DNA of 35,941 bases from an uncultured Selenomonadales bacterium (lineage in GTDB: Bacteria > Bacillota > Negativicutes > Selenomonadales > Selenomonadaceae): the NCBI GenBank assembly GCA_946408355.1, contig CAMJRX010000025.1:1-35941 (forward strand), in the 5' to 3' direction. Position 1 is the first letter of the stretch, and every line of letters begins with the position of its first letter. The notes under the pieces were generated by a model. That model saw nothing but the letters and a program-made list of their open reading frames with translations. It ran no database searches and was not told the DNA's origin. Below are positions 1-8,668 of this stretch, piece by piece. The position numbers were made by a program, and so were the translations under genes.

Positions 1-290
1 GCTTTTATACTCTTTGCTATGATTTTTGATTCTTTAGTGTGAACACGTCCTAGAAAGCAAAAAGGAAAATCAAGAAAATACGCAAAAAAATCCTCGCCAC
101 AGGAGGAAGAATTATCAGCAAACGCCCAGATATTTTTATGCACGGAAGATATAAAAAATAGCAAAGAACATCGCTTTTTCGGATATGAAATATTTTTTGA
201 GTTCGTGGGGATTGCCTAAAAGATATTGTACGAAATTTGCCAAATTATTCGCAGTGTTCATATTGAATGCCGTTAAACTCCAAAAGCCTG
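1..290. other. Region downstream of cas6, no gene recognised
   Basis: This stretch lies between the window edge and the cas6 stop codon. It is AT-rich. I looked for a CRISPR array because cas6 is the last gene of its operon, but saw no repeated unit. A short inverted repeat (TCCTC/GAGGA, about 91-108) is too weak to call a terminator. Any array would have to lie left of base 1. Confidence 0.5.
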
Positions 291-1103
291 CTATGCAAAG
301 GACATGTGAACTTGCCCAAACCCTTGCCCCGAAAGCCTGCCGACGCCCGCGAATTCTCCGAACTTGGCAAGCAAAAGAAATACCTTGCGTACATCGTGAT
401 ACAATGCTTCAAGGTCGTAAACAAAATTACCATAAAAAGCCAGTGTCCCGCGATTTTTCGACAAGTGAAAAACTTTGCTCTCTCCTCGCCAATGAGTCAG
501 GCGAATCTGCGCGGCAAGTTCGCGAATAACTTTTTTGTCGACGGCGGCGGGCATGGCGGCTTGCGTCCATTTGTCGGCAAGCGAAGGGAAAATCAATTCA
601 GGACGAGGATAAGGCGCATCAAAATCGTCAATGCGGAACGATACGGGCGATATAAAATCAAAACGAATTTCCTTAGCGGGTGGGAATTTCTTGGCGGCGT
701 CAATAAAATCTTTTATAGTTACGATTCCCGTATCGTCGCGGATATTTCCGTCACAAATCTTTTTGACGACTCGCAACGACAGCGAACCCGCTTGAATTTT
801 TTCGCTGACGGGTACGCTTAGAGCCGCTTGCAAAATTTCAGCATTGAGTCCCGTCACTCGCCAAAAAAACAAGTCCCCGCGTCGAACAGACCAATTATCT
901 TCAATGTTCGGTATTTTTTCTGCTGGCTCAAGAAAGGATACCGTGAACGGTTTCAAGTTGCACTCGTTGTGTATGAAATCGCCCAAAGACTTAGAAAAAT
1001 CGTTGAGGATTTTGAAAAATGCCGCGTGCATTAGTCGCCCGTTGACTAACGGTAAACGTACCGAATTCTCCGCTCGCAAAACGTAGACAAGTGCGCCTAT
1101 CAT
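291..1103 (-). CDS. cas6: Cas6 pre-crRNA processing endoribonuclease
   Basis: This 270-residue protein is most likely Cas6, the RAMP-fold nuclease that cuts the CRISPR precursor transcript within each repeat to make crRNAs. The visible support is the C-terminal glycine-rich loop GVGRLSGQGFGQV at about residues 252-264, typical of the Cas6 family, the usual Cas6 length, and its place as last gene of a type III operon. The start ATG overlaps the stop of the preceding RAMP gene as ATGA, so the two are translationally coupled. The frame is uninterrupted, unlike the first three genes of the operon. It ends in TAG, rare as a genuine stop in this window; reading through it would add only five residues before a TAA. 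The catalytic residue cannot be assigned by eye. Confidence 0.85.
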   Translation of the reverse strand: MIGALVYVLRAENSVRLPLVNGRLMHAAFFKILNDFSKSLGDFIHNECNLKPFTVSFLEPAEKIPNIEDNWSVRRGDLFFWRVTGLNAEILQAALSVPVSEKIQAGSLSLRVVKKICDGNIRDDTGIVTIKDFIDAAKKFPPAKEIRFDFISPVSFRIDDFDAPYPRPELIFPSLADKWTQAAMPAAVDKKVIRELAAQIRLTHWRGESKVFHLSKNRGTLAFYGNFVYDLEALYHDVRKVFLLLAKFGEFAGVGRLSGQGFGQVHMSFA

Positions 1104-3088
1104 TTAACGACCTCAAATATTGATTTAATTGTCGGCAAAGGCGCACGCTGTATAAATCGCTTGTCGACATCGCCTTTCTTGGTAACATTGCCGTTCATCG
1201 ATTTAACCCAATCGCTCCAACCTTTCCGCTCGGCGGGCGACCAGTTCAAAATCATCTTTAGCTCGTCCATGATTTTTTGCCACGCCTTATCCATTTTGCG
1301 CTCTACCAGATATTTTCGGAAAGCTTTAAGATAAGCGTCGGGGCGTTCTTGGTGACAAGGATTTTTCCAACCGTCGCTGTCGAAAAGTTTGGTGTAAGCG
1401 TCATTACTTTCGACAAAAAGCGTCGGCGTGATTTTAACGCTACCAAAACCAAAAGGCTTGCCCATTCCAATTTTGTACGCTGAATTTTTCTGCCCGTCCA
1501 AATCGAAAACCATCATGAACGCGCCCAATTCCTCCGCGCTTAGATTTTTGAAACGAATTTTCGCAGTGAAATTGCTACCCTTAGCGAGCGGCGTCATCTT
1601 TTTAGCCAAGCGACTGTCTTCATTGGGCGATATTTTCCAATCATCCGCGGGCTTGTGCCAGTAAAGTTTGTAGCCGCGAATTTGCGCACCCGGCGCGTCC
1701 CAATACTTTAATTCTTTGCCGCCCTGTTTAATATACAGCTGATAAGAAGTCGGATTAGGTTGCATAAGTAAATGCGCCGTCGCCGTCGACAATTCGGAAA
1801 ATTTTTCGGACGTGGCGTCCTCTAAGTATACGCGACTTGCCCAAAATTTTTCCTTGCCGAAAACCGCGTCGGCGAAGTCAATCGAATCGTTGTCCAAAAT
1901 TTTCACGAGCGCGCCGATTCGATTTTCGTAGGGAATGCGGAAACATTGTCCATGACCAAAAGCCGTAACAGTTTCGTCGTCGGTCAGGAAGTGGCAAGGG
2001 ATTATGGTATCCACGTCGGGGAAATCCTTGCCAGTATTCTTTTCAAGTTTATCACGCGTCAAAAAATATTTGACCTTTAAAAGGTCGACACCTTTTCGGT
2101 TACGGTCGTGGCGGTAAGAGTTTAGAACTTCATCGGGAACTGCAAGCCACTTTTCGCGATTCGGCTCAATGTAATCCAAATCCGTGTAGTGAATGATTTG
2201 CTTGCCGTGCTTGCGTGCCTCGTCATTAAATTCTGCCTCTGAAATTTTACCGGCGTCTTTCTTTTTGCGTAAAGCTTTTAAATCTTCCTTGAATTTTTTA
2301 TAAGCCGCCGCGTCCAAAAGTCTTTCGGGTTTGTTAGCCCATTGGTTGCCCGTCACGATGTAAGCGATTTTCCCGACCCAATGAACGCGCGAATCTCTGA
2401 ATTTAACTGCGCCGTATTTTTCCTGAAACTTTTTTATCGTAATGAAATCTTCCGGGCGGTCGCTGGTGTAGATTGACGGCGCGATAAAATATTGCCCGCT
2501 GGTCTTGCGAATCAAGAAACCGGGGTGCGCATTCTTAGCGATGAATTTTTTGCCGTCCTCATCCGTGTCCTCTCTGACCATTCGATTGACGTAAACCTTG
2601 TGAAGTTCGTCCGACCAGTTGTAGCCGCCGAGCGCGGCGTTGTTGTTTTTCATGAGGCAGCGGAAGTATATGTGTTCGTCGTTAAAGTCCTCGCCCTTTT
2701 TCTGATAATCAGTCTGCCCGCGAAATGTCCCGCACGTCACGATTTTGAAAATATTTTTTATCATGCCACGCAGTGATGAACCGGGGATAATCGGCGTGTC
2801 GTTAACGGGCGCAAAACTTTTTGTGCCTTGACCTCCGCCTATGAAAAGCGGCGTCAAAGTTTCAATCTTCAAAGAAATTTCGCAACTGATATTTTCTGCC
2901 GCGCTGACGTGTTGCCCGAAATCTTCGACGCTTTCAAACTGCGCGGGCAAAACCTTGTTGGTCAACGAAACGAAATTGTAAGGCGCGGTCGCCTGATTTT
3001 GGGGCGGCGGAGGCAAAGGAGCTTTTTCTTTGTTTATTTTCATTCCAAAAGCCGCGCCGAGTTCGTAGAAACCTTTCATTTTTGCCAT
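1100..3088 (-). CDS. Type III CRISPR RAMP protein, long TIGR03986-like subunit
   Basis: This intact protein of about 662 residues is a RAMP-family subunit expected in the type III effector complex. The first RAMP half shows the motif IPGSSLRGMIK at about residues 101-111. A glycine-rich GFGSVKI element sits near residue 550. Between them is a long charged insert and after it a helical tail of about 100 residues. Length and layout resemble the TIGR03986 family, which accompanies Csx19 in type III-D loci. I chose ATG 3088, just after the csx19 stop (TAATATG), over an upstream start inside csx19. A proline-rich stretch (PLPPPP) near residue 25 may be a linker. Its exact place in the complex (Cas7- or Cas5-like) is inferred from family only. 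Confidence 0.8.
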   Translation of the reverse strand: MAKMKGFYELGAAFGMKINKEKAPLPPPPQNQATAPYNFVSLTNKVLPAQFESVEDFGQHVSAAENISCEISLKIETLTPLFIGGGQGTKSFAPVNDTPIIPGSSLRGMIKNIFKIVTCGTFRGQTDYQKKGEDFNDEHIYFRCLMKNNNAALGGYNWSDELHKVYVNRMVREDTDEDGKKFIAKNAHPGFLIRKTSGQYFIAPSIYTSDRPEDFITIKKFQEKYGAVKFRDSRVHWVGKIAYIVTGNQWANKPERLLDAAAYKKFKEDLKALRKKKDAGKISEAEFNDEARKHGKQIIHYTDLDYIEPNREKWLAVPDEVLNSYRHDRNRKGVDLLKVKYFLTRDKLEKNTGKDFPDVDTIIPCHFLTDDETVTAFGHGQCFRIPYENRIGALVKILDNDSIDFADAVFGKEKFWASRVYLEDATSEKFSELSTATAHLLMQPNPTSYQLYIKQGGKELKYWDAPGAQIRGYKLYWHKPADDWKISPNEDSRLAKKMTPLAKGSNFTAKIRFKNLSAEELGAFMMVFDLDGQKNSAYKIGMGKPFGFGSVKITPTLFVESNDAYTKLFDSDGWKNPCHQERPDAYLKAFRKYLVERKMDKAWQKIMDELKMILNWSPAERKGWSDWVKSMNGNVTKKGDVDKRFIQRAPLPTIKSIFEVVK

Positions 3089-3089
3089 A

Positions 3090-3662
3090 TTAATCACCGT
3101 CCCAAGCAGATTCAATCGCAACGAAACGATAATCGACGTAGCCGCTCAAGCCCGTATCTTCGTCGCTGCCGATATAGTTTCGCGTCAACAGTCCGTAAAA
3201 TTTTTTGTCACCGTCGTCGCAAGGGATTGTCATGGAAAGTTTGCGCTCCGCGTCGCAAAGCTTTATCCAGCCATCCGTCGAAAATTTTTCGTCACGTTTG
3301 CCCCAAAGTCGCGAAAAACTGTCGGCATAAAATTTTTTTTCGCCGTCTACGTCGCAGATGTATCGCCCTACGAAATTTTGTCCAGCCCGCTTGAGATGAA
3401 GTTCCGCTTGGCGATTGAAAATACGACACTCTAACCAGTCATCAAAATTCGGCGGTTGATTGTCTTTAAGCAAAAGTTTTTCGCCGTCCAATTTGCCCCA
3501 AATAATGCTTTGAACTTGCCACACTACAAAAATTGCCTGCGAAAATTTTTCATGCAAAAACTTTCCTAAAGCCTCCGTTGACGAAAATACAACGGACTCC
3601 GAATGAACTTTACCCGCGCAGGATTGCAAGCCGAGTTTTTTCGCTAAATCCAAACCGCTCAT
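3090..3662 (-). CDS. csx19: Csx19 (TIGR03984-like) type III-D accessory protein
   Basis: This 190-residue protein resembles Csx19, a marker protein of type III-D CRISPR systems whose biochemical role is poorly known. The recognisable pattern is a tryptophan-rich segment with VVWQVQSIIWGKLDG at about residues 46-60, then a strand LECRIFNRQAELHLKR at about 77-92, typical of that family. It has no signal peptide or membrane segment. Its ATG overlaps the stop of the csm3-like gene as ATGA, and its stop is one base before the next start, so it is tightly embedded in the operon. The frame is intact. The family call rests on remembered motif layout and is the main reason for naming subtype III-D. 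Confidence 0.7.
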   Translation of the reverse strand: MSGLDLAKKLGLQSCAGKVHSESVVFSSTEALGKFLHEKFSQAIFVVWQVQSIIWGKLDGEKLLLKDNQPPNFDDWLECRIFNRQAELHLKRAGQNFVGRYICDVDGEKKFYADSFSRLWGKRDEKFSTDGWIKLCDAERKLSMTIPCDDGDKKFYGLLTRNYIGSDEDTGLSGYVDYRFVAIESAWDGD

Positions 3663-4888
3663 AAGCCGTCACCTCCCGCGAATTTTTTCGATGCCGTCGT
3701 AAAGTTTTCAAGTTCAGCCTTATCGCCGCCAATCGTCACGCGTCCGAGCCACAAATCGCGCAATAAGAAAATCGCAAGACCTGCCTCATAGTCTTCAGTC
3801 GCGCGAATCTCGAAATGCAACTTGAATGTCGATGCCTTAGAATTTTTACGATAAGCGGGCTTAGTTGCGAAAAGTAGCCCTTGCAAAGTGCCGCCCGTGA
3901 GTCTGTCGATTTTATTGCGGCGATGTTCAACTTCGGTGAAATTTGCGGGGGCAACATAACTTTCCGACACGATAAAGCGGCTTTTGAGTTTTTCGCCGTT
4001 CTTTAACGAACAGCCCATCAAATTTTCTAAAGCCTGCGCATCACCACCGAGTTCGCCGAAAATGTATTCGGCGCGGTGCCGTAAAATGCCCTTGAGACTC
4101 GTGCCGGGAATAACAAAATCTTCGCGACTTTTTAGCGTGACGGCGGAAATACTTTTTTTCTTGTCCTCCGCGCTGACATCATAATCACGAATAATAAACG
4201 ACGAATTGAAAGCAAAATCCGCGTCGACTATAAAATCTTTTGGGTTTGCAGAATTTTTTTCGCTCAACGGCAGAATTTTCTTAGTAGCGGCGTTGTTTTG
4301 GAGCCATGCGGTAACATCTGCTTTGTTGTGGAAGTCGTACAATCCCGCGTTTAAATCCTCAACAGTTACCAGCCCGAAACCTTTGGTAGTAAGTGCGCCA
4401 AGTCGAATACCGTCTTGAAGTTTCTTCAACATGCTGGCTATAACGTCCGAAACCTTTTCAAGCGAATGGTAGCCGCGCAGATTTATCAAAATGCGAAGTT
4501 TACCGCTCACGCCGCGCTCAATCGCCTCTTAATCAAATTTACCGCCGTCGACGCCAGTGCCCGTTAAGCCGGCAATCTTCAGGCCGTCACGAGAAATTAT
4601 TTCGCCGTCGACAAGCTCAATATCGTCAAGCTGAATCGAACTTTGCATTTTATCCGAATCGCCGAAAATTTCTGTGACAATCTCGGAATCGGTTTGCGTC
4701 ATCCAATCGCGCAAGACACCGCAAAGCGAAGTTCCAGGTATAAAGGGCTTACCGTCCCGATTTTTCACGACGTGCACATCACGAAAATTATCAGCAGTTT
4801 CGCCTGCGCCGTCTCCTATTAACAGCGGCGATTTCAAAATCAATTTGCCCTTGATTAGAATTTTCCCGATAATGCTTGATTTATTCAC
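3659..4888 (-). pseudogene. Csm3/Cas7-like double RAMP subunit, interrupted by one in-frame TAA
   Basis: This gene encodes two RAMP domains in one chain of about 409 codons. The first has SPLLIGDGAGETADNF followed by GKPFIPGTSLCGVLRDW, and the segment TTKGFGLVTVEDL closes it. The second has EDFVIPGTSLKGILRHRAEYIF and a C-terminal GRVTIGG. Such fused Cas7-like proteins form the crRNA-binding backbone and cut target RNA in type III-D; acidic residues in the ETADNFRD stretch could be catalytic. A single TAA at 4531-4529 interrupts GGKFD-stop-EAIERG; the family usually reads KFDYE here, so a Tyr codon appears to have become TAA. Both sides are in the same frame and otherwise intact. The GTG start at 4888 follows AAAGGAGG and overlaps the previous reading frame by 8 bases. 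Confidence 0.72.
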
Positions 4889-5805
4889 GAGCCGCGCCTC
4901 CTTTCGACGTTGCCAATTTGCGGGCAAAGCGGAAATAATTCATCAGATACTCAAGATAAATCGCATCCTTAGAAAGGTCGTCTTGTGACAGTTTCAAATC
5001 GTCGAACAACGGCTTTATCTTCCGCAAGTCAATTTCATTGGACATGCTACGCGAATCAATCGGCAACGGAGCCTGTTCAGTTAGCACGTCATAAAATGTT
5101 TGTTTGTTCGCCATGCGAAGATTATGTAAATGTTCCTCAAACACTTTACTGCCTTTGTTGAGGTCCGTTTGCAGTTGCGACGAAATATTTTTGCGCAGAT
5201 TTTTTTAATCAACACGCGTAAGAAATCCCTCAATCCGCGCGAAAAAATGCGTGTAATTGCCGCCTTTAAGTTGCGGACGAAGTTTTTCGGCGTCCTCGTG
5301 AGCGTAAATCCTCACCTGTTCCAAAAGTTGAGCCGTTAATATTTTTTTTGCCAGAGCAATCGTCTTGTCTGAAAAGTTTTCGGGACGGGGAATTTCTTCG
5401 TTTTCAAGCTTACCGCGTGTGAATTTGTTCATGTCCAAAGGCGTCCAAAGTCTCAAATGCCCGAAGCCCTCTTCTGTACGCGTTCTCAAGCCGCGTTTGA
5501 TAGCGAAGGGATGTAAACGAATTGAGAACATCAAACGTCGTAAAAATTTCGGGATATTTCCACTGTAAATACTTCCATTCCGCGCAAAAAGTTTCGTATT
5601 CAGTAGAAGGAAGTATATAAAAATTCGGCACGATAAGCTGAATATCAAGTGTACTCTCATAGAGAAGACCCTTGAATCTTTTGGCGGGGAAGTAAGGAAA
5701 GCCAAGCGCATCATGAACTATTTCCGCGTCAACGTTCACATCGGCTTGACCAGAATTCAAATGAATCGGCGACAAAACTTTAATCGTCACGTCAAGTTCT
5801 GCCAT
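4881..5805 (-). pseudogene. Csx10/Cas5-like RAMP subunit with a frameshift and a TAA
   Basis: The ATG at 5805, after GGAGGTGAATC, starts a RAMP protein with the N-terminal pattern VLSPIHLNSGQADVN and GFPYFPAKRFKGLLYES, fitting a Csx10-like (Cas5-type) subunit. The frame continues to SFTSLRYQTRLENAY, then is lost near 5480; one base over, it continues with EEGFGHLRLWTPLDMNKF, the expected glycine-rich C-terminal RAMP element. That frame runs to a TAA at 5207-5205 (FLTRVD-stop-KNLRKN) and, still in frame, continues to 4881. The total of 925 bases is about 308 codons plus one base. The last part (5144-4881, ending RKLATSKGGAARE) is helical and could instead be a separate small-subunit protein, but no convincing ribosome site precedes it. 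The subunit name is tentative. Confidence 0.6.
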
Positions 5806-7457
5806 GTTTGATTCACCTCCTCGACGTAAAAATCCATGAGTTCTATTGCGTCGACGTAAGGCGTCGTTGAATTGTGCCCAAGTTTTTCCCTGAAAATTTC
5901 CCAATCCGAAACCGTCGGCAAGTCTTGTCTTTTTTTTTCAGTTGACGCAAAAATTTTTGAGCATCATCTTCACCACGTTGAAGGACGCCGCGCAGTTCCT
6001 TGATTTTATTATTCGCCATAGTCGGAGGATTTTTCTTTTTGCCTTCCAAAAATTGTTTCGTGCAGGAAAGGAGATTGTCCAGCTTATGAGCAGAATCGCC
6101 CTCGCCGCAAACCAGATACGCGCCGAAATGTAAATTTTTCCCACGAGCCCCGCGATATTGTGTCGAGCGAATTTGTTCGAGAGTCGGAGGTTGTTCGCCG
6201 TGCAGTATAGCAAAGTCCAACCAACTTGAGCCGCGCGAAATCTTTTCCGTCGATAAAATTTGTTCGCGCATGGATTTTTTGGCGGAGTCGCAGAGTTGTT
6301 CGGCGAGTTTGTAGCCACGAAAGAAAGGATATTTCGTCGGGAGAATCGCTATGCCCGCGCAAGCATCCATATGACGCGAAAATTTTTCTGTAAGGTGTTC
6401 AGGCGCGTCTTCGGGAGTATCAGCGTCTAAATTTTCCATAAGTGTCTTTGTGAACAGAATAGCCATATTAGCCGGGCAAAGGAAAGTTACATCGTCGCCG
6501 CCGATTATCAGCGGTCGTATCGGCAAAAATTTTCCTTTGAAGTCAAGTGCATTTTCGAAACCGCCCGCTGTTTTCATGTTGATAATTTTCGCCAATAGCT
6601 CGGCAAAGGCACCTTCAGTCTTACGACGAATTTCGCGGGACAATTTGCGGCGTTCACTTAAACTTTGACAAGTGCGGAACTTTACACCTATATTATTGCC
6701 GTCAATGTGGACGATTGCAAAATAATTGTTGTCTTCCGTTTGACCGAGCTTTTCAACTTCAAACGGAAATTCAAAGTCTTTCTGAACGTCGAACTTTTTT
6801 AAGGCGAAAATTTGATTGAAACGCGCACGCAAATTGTTGTTGGCATCATCGGCGGCATCAGCTTTGACTGCAGTCTACTGCGAATAAATTTTCTCTTCGC
6901 CCACGCCGATTGCACCATAAAAATTCGCCGCCTCGCCGTTAATTTCACAACTAAGCGTCAAGCCGGTGTAAGGCACATTAACCGCAGGGAAAATGTTGTT
7001 TTGATTGTCTTTAAGCTTTTTGTACAGCGCGTCGATATGCTTTTGATTGAGTTTGCCGTCGACGAGTTCAAGTTCTCCGATAGCCGCGCCGACTTTCAAT
7101 CCAGGACGCTCAAGTAAAAGTTTGCGGGCAAAACTTTTGACAACCTCGACAGGTGAAGTCTTTGCTGTTTCATCGAAAAGTAACAGAGCATTGCCGCCGC
7201 CGATATACGCCACGTAACAGGATTTCATTTTATCACAAGGCTTAGCCTCATCATTGGCAGGCATCCAAGCATCGTCTTGAAGAAAATTTTTCTTCAGGAA
7301 ACATTTCCTTCAAGACGCCCTAAATCAATACGTCGAAAAAAACTCTGTCGACGATATAAGACGCACCAATATTCGTGCGAAGTTTGTTGCCCAAATATAT
7401 GTAGCGTTGAATGCTACGAGTGTCGAACAACAACGCTTTAAAAATTTTTTGAGCCAC
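5787..7457 (-). pseudogene. cas10: Cas10 without HD domain, full length but interrupted by two TAG codons and two frame changes
   Basis: Cas10 is the large type III subunit; its palm domains make cyclic oligoadenylate when target RNA is bound. GTG 7457 follows GAGGAGGT. The first part reads TRSIQRYIYLGNKLRTNIGA, the usual Cas10 palm-1 start, with no HD nuclease domain before it. TAG 7322-7320 interrupts DVLI-stop-GVLKEMFP. A T5 run at 7287-7291 then shifts the frame into FLQDDAWMPAND and the palm-1 core CYVAYIGGGNALLLF. TAG 6877-6875 interrupts KIYSQ-stop-TAVKAD. The palm-2 part is intact with IVHIDGNN near residue 250 and the catalytic GGDD (PLIIGGDDVTF) near 320. At an A9 run (5938-5930) a -1 shift leads into DLPTVSDWEIFREKLG and a stop at 5787, overlapping the next gene. 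The reconstructed length is 556 residues with no net base change. Confidence 0.75.
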
Positions 7458-7478
7458 CTGCTTACCTCCTCGCTACGC

Positions 7479-7507
7479 ATTATGACACCTTTAAATAAAG
7501 TTTTCAA
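7479..7507 (-). promoter_or_regulatory. Sigma-70-type promoter of the cas operon
   Basis: On the minus strand a -35 box TTGAAA (7507-7502) and a -10 box CATAAT (7484-7479) are separated by 17 bases. Transcription would start near 7472, directly before the ribosome site GAGGAGGT, giving a very short leader ahead of the GTG start of cas10 at 7457. Its position just downstream of a terminator supports an independent cas transcript. Confidence 0.6.
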
Positions 7508-7514
7508 GCAATCA

Positions 7515-7545
7515 GAAAAAAACCGCTACGCTTTCACGTAACGGT
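7515..7545 (-). terminator. Rho-independent terminator after the methyltransferase gene
   Basis: Reading the minus strand, ACCGTTACG and CGTAGCGGT form a 9-base-pair stem (one G-T pair) around a six-base loop, followed directly by a run of T. It sits 67 bases past the methyltransferase stop and just before the cas promoter, so it separates the two transcripts. Confidence 0.65.
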
Positions 7546-7611
7546 CAAAAATTTTTTCAGATTTATATCTTCAGAATAGTCGTACTGCATTTTCGTAATC
7601 ACCTCGTCTTA

Positions 7612-8656
7612 TTACTCACGCCGCCGAATCAAAATCCGTTCATACATACGCTTGCCATTGACATAAAATCTGCCTGTATTATTTTTCAACTTGCCGTTAA
7701 CGATAACTGGCTCCGCAAATGTATCGCTTTTGCCGATAATTTCAAATTGATTGGGATTATATTTATCGAGAAAAGTAATCGGGACGCCCATAACGCCAAA
7801 ATAATCCATAGGAGTTTCTGCGATCTTGGAAACTTCGATAGCGTCTTAGTTGTCGTAGTGAGGATAAACTTCGGGCGTATACTTCATGTACAGCAAAATA
7901 TTTTCGTGTCGCTTGCGAACGTCCAAATTCGTGAACCAATGAACGCCTGAATTCCTAATCAACTCCGCGCGGTGTTGTGACGCGATTGCGGTATCTTCAT
8001 AAGGACTGCGGAAAAATACAACCATACTTCGGAAACCTTAGCCGAGCCAGATTTTGTTCTGCATGATAAGCGGGAAAATTTCTTTGTAAGTTATGCAGTT
8101 AATGTTGCCGATAATGAGAAATTTTTTGTCGTATTCGACGAGTTGGGCGACGTATTCGCGGAACAAAGTGAACGGGGGATTTGTAACGACGACATCAGCC
8201 TCTTTAAGTGCGGCGATACATTCGGGCGAGCGAAAATCTCCGTCGCCGTCGAGGTAAGTTACGACGTTGCGATTATTTTCGAGTAGCCATTTGACATCAG
8301 CAAGGTCAGTTGCGCCGTCGCCGTTAAAATCTTTTACTTCGCTAACGTCAAACCTAATGGCAGATTTTTTCTTGTCGAAGTTAAGATTTTCGTTGGGCGT
8401 GCCGAAAAAATCCAATTCAGTCTGGACAATCGGCGAGCCGGCATAACACGTAGCGATTAATTTCTTGAGCTGATTAAAATAAATCGTGAAGTACTTAAAA
8501 AAATCGCTCTCGTAAGGGGTCACAGTTGCAAAGGACGGTTTTGCCCGCGAAAAATTTTTGGTAGTGGCGCAGTTCGTTTTCAATGTCGGCGATTTGAGTA
8601 TAAAACTCGTCCTTCTTTGCGCGCGCCGCCGAGTTTAAATTTCTATTGCCCGCCAT
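7612..8656 (-). pseudogene. EcoRI-family adenine-specific DNA methyltransferase, three lesions
   Basis: The reconstructed protein of about 347 residues resembles EcoRI-type N6-adenine methyltransferases. The ATG at 8656 follows AAGGAGG. The N-terminus reads RAKKDEFYTQIADIENELRH and CNCDPYESDFFKYF. The catalytic NPPF motif appears as VVVTNPPFTLFREYVAQL near residue 157, followed by KFLIIGNINCITYKEIF. The C-terminal part has HWFTNLDVRKRHENILLY and MGVPITFLDKYNPNQFEIIG. Lesions are an extra base in a four-base run (8516-8519), a TAA at 8040-8038 (IWLG-stop-GFRSM), and a TAA at 7848-7846 (PHYDN-stop-DAIEV, where the family usually has YDNYDAI). No restriction endonuclease is adjacent. The gene follows trkH on the same strand with 12 bases between. 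Confidence 0.8.
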
Positions 8657-8668
8657 ATAATTTCCTCC

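Noticed and set aside
1-290. Possible CRISPR array next to cas6
   Set aside because: No unit repeats at regular spacing here; the stretch reads as ordinary AT-rich intergenic sequence.
267-821. 184-codon plus-strand reading frame opposite cas6
   Set aside because: No family resemblance and no ribosome site; it lies antisense to a recognisable cas6.
4084-4184. Antisense reading frames inside the csm3-like gene
   Set aside because: They mirror the coding frame of a recognisable RAMP gene and have no start signals or family motifs.
7325-7507. 60-codon minus-strand reading frame starting at 7507
   Set aside because: It starts inside the cas promoter and runs one base out of phase with the recognisable Cas10 N-terminus, so it is a shadow frame.
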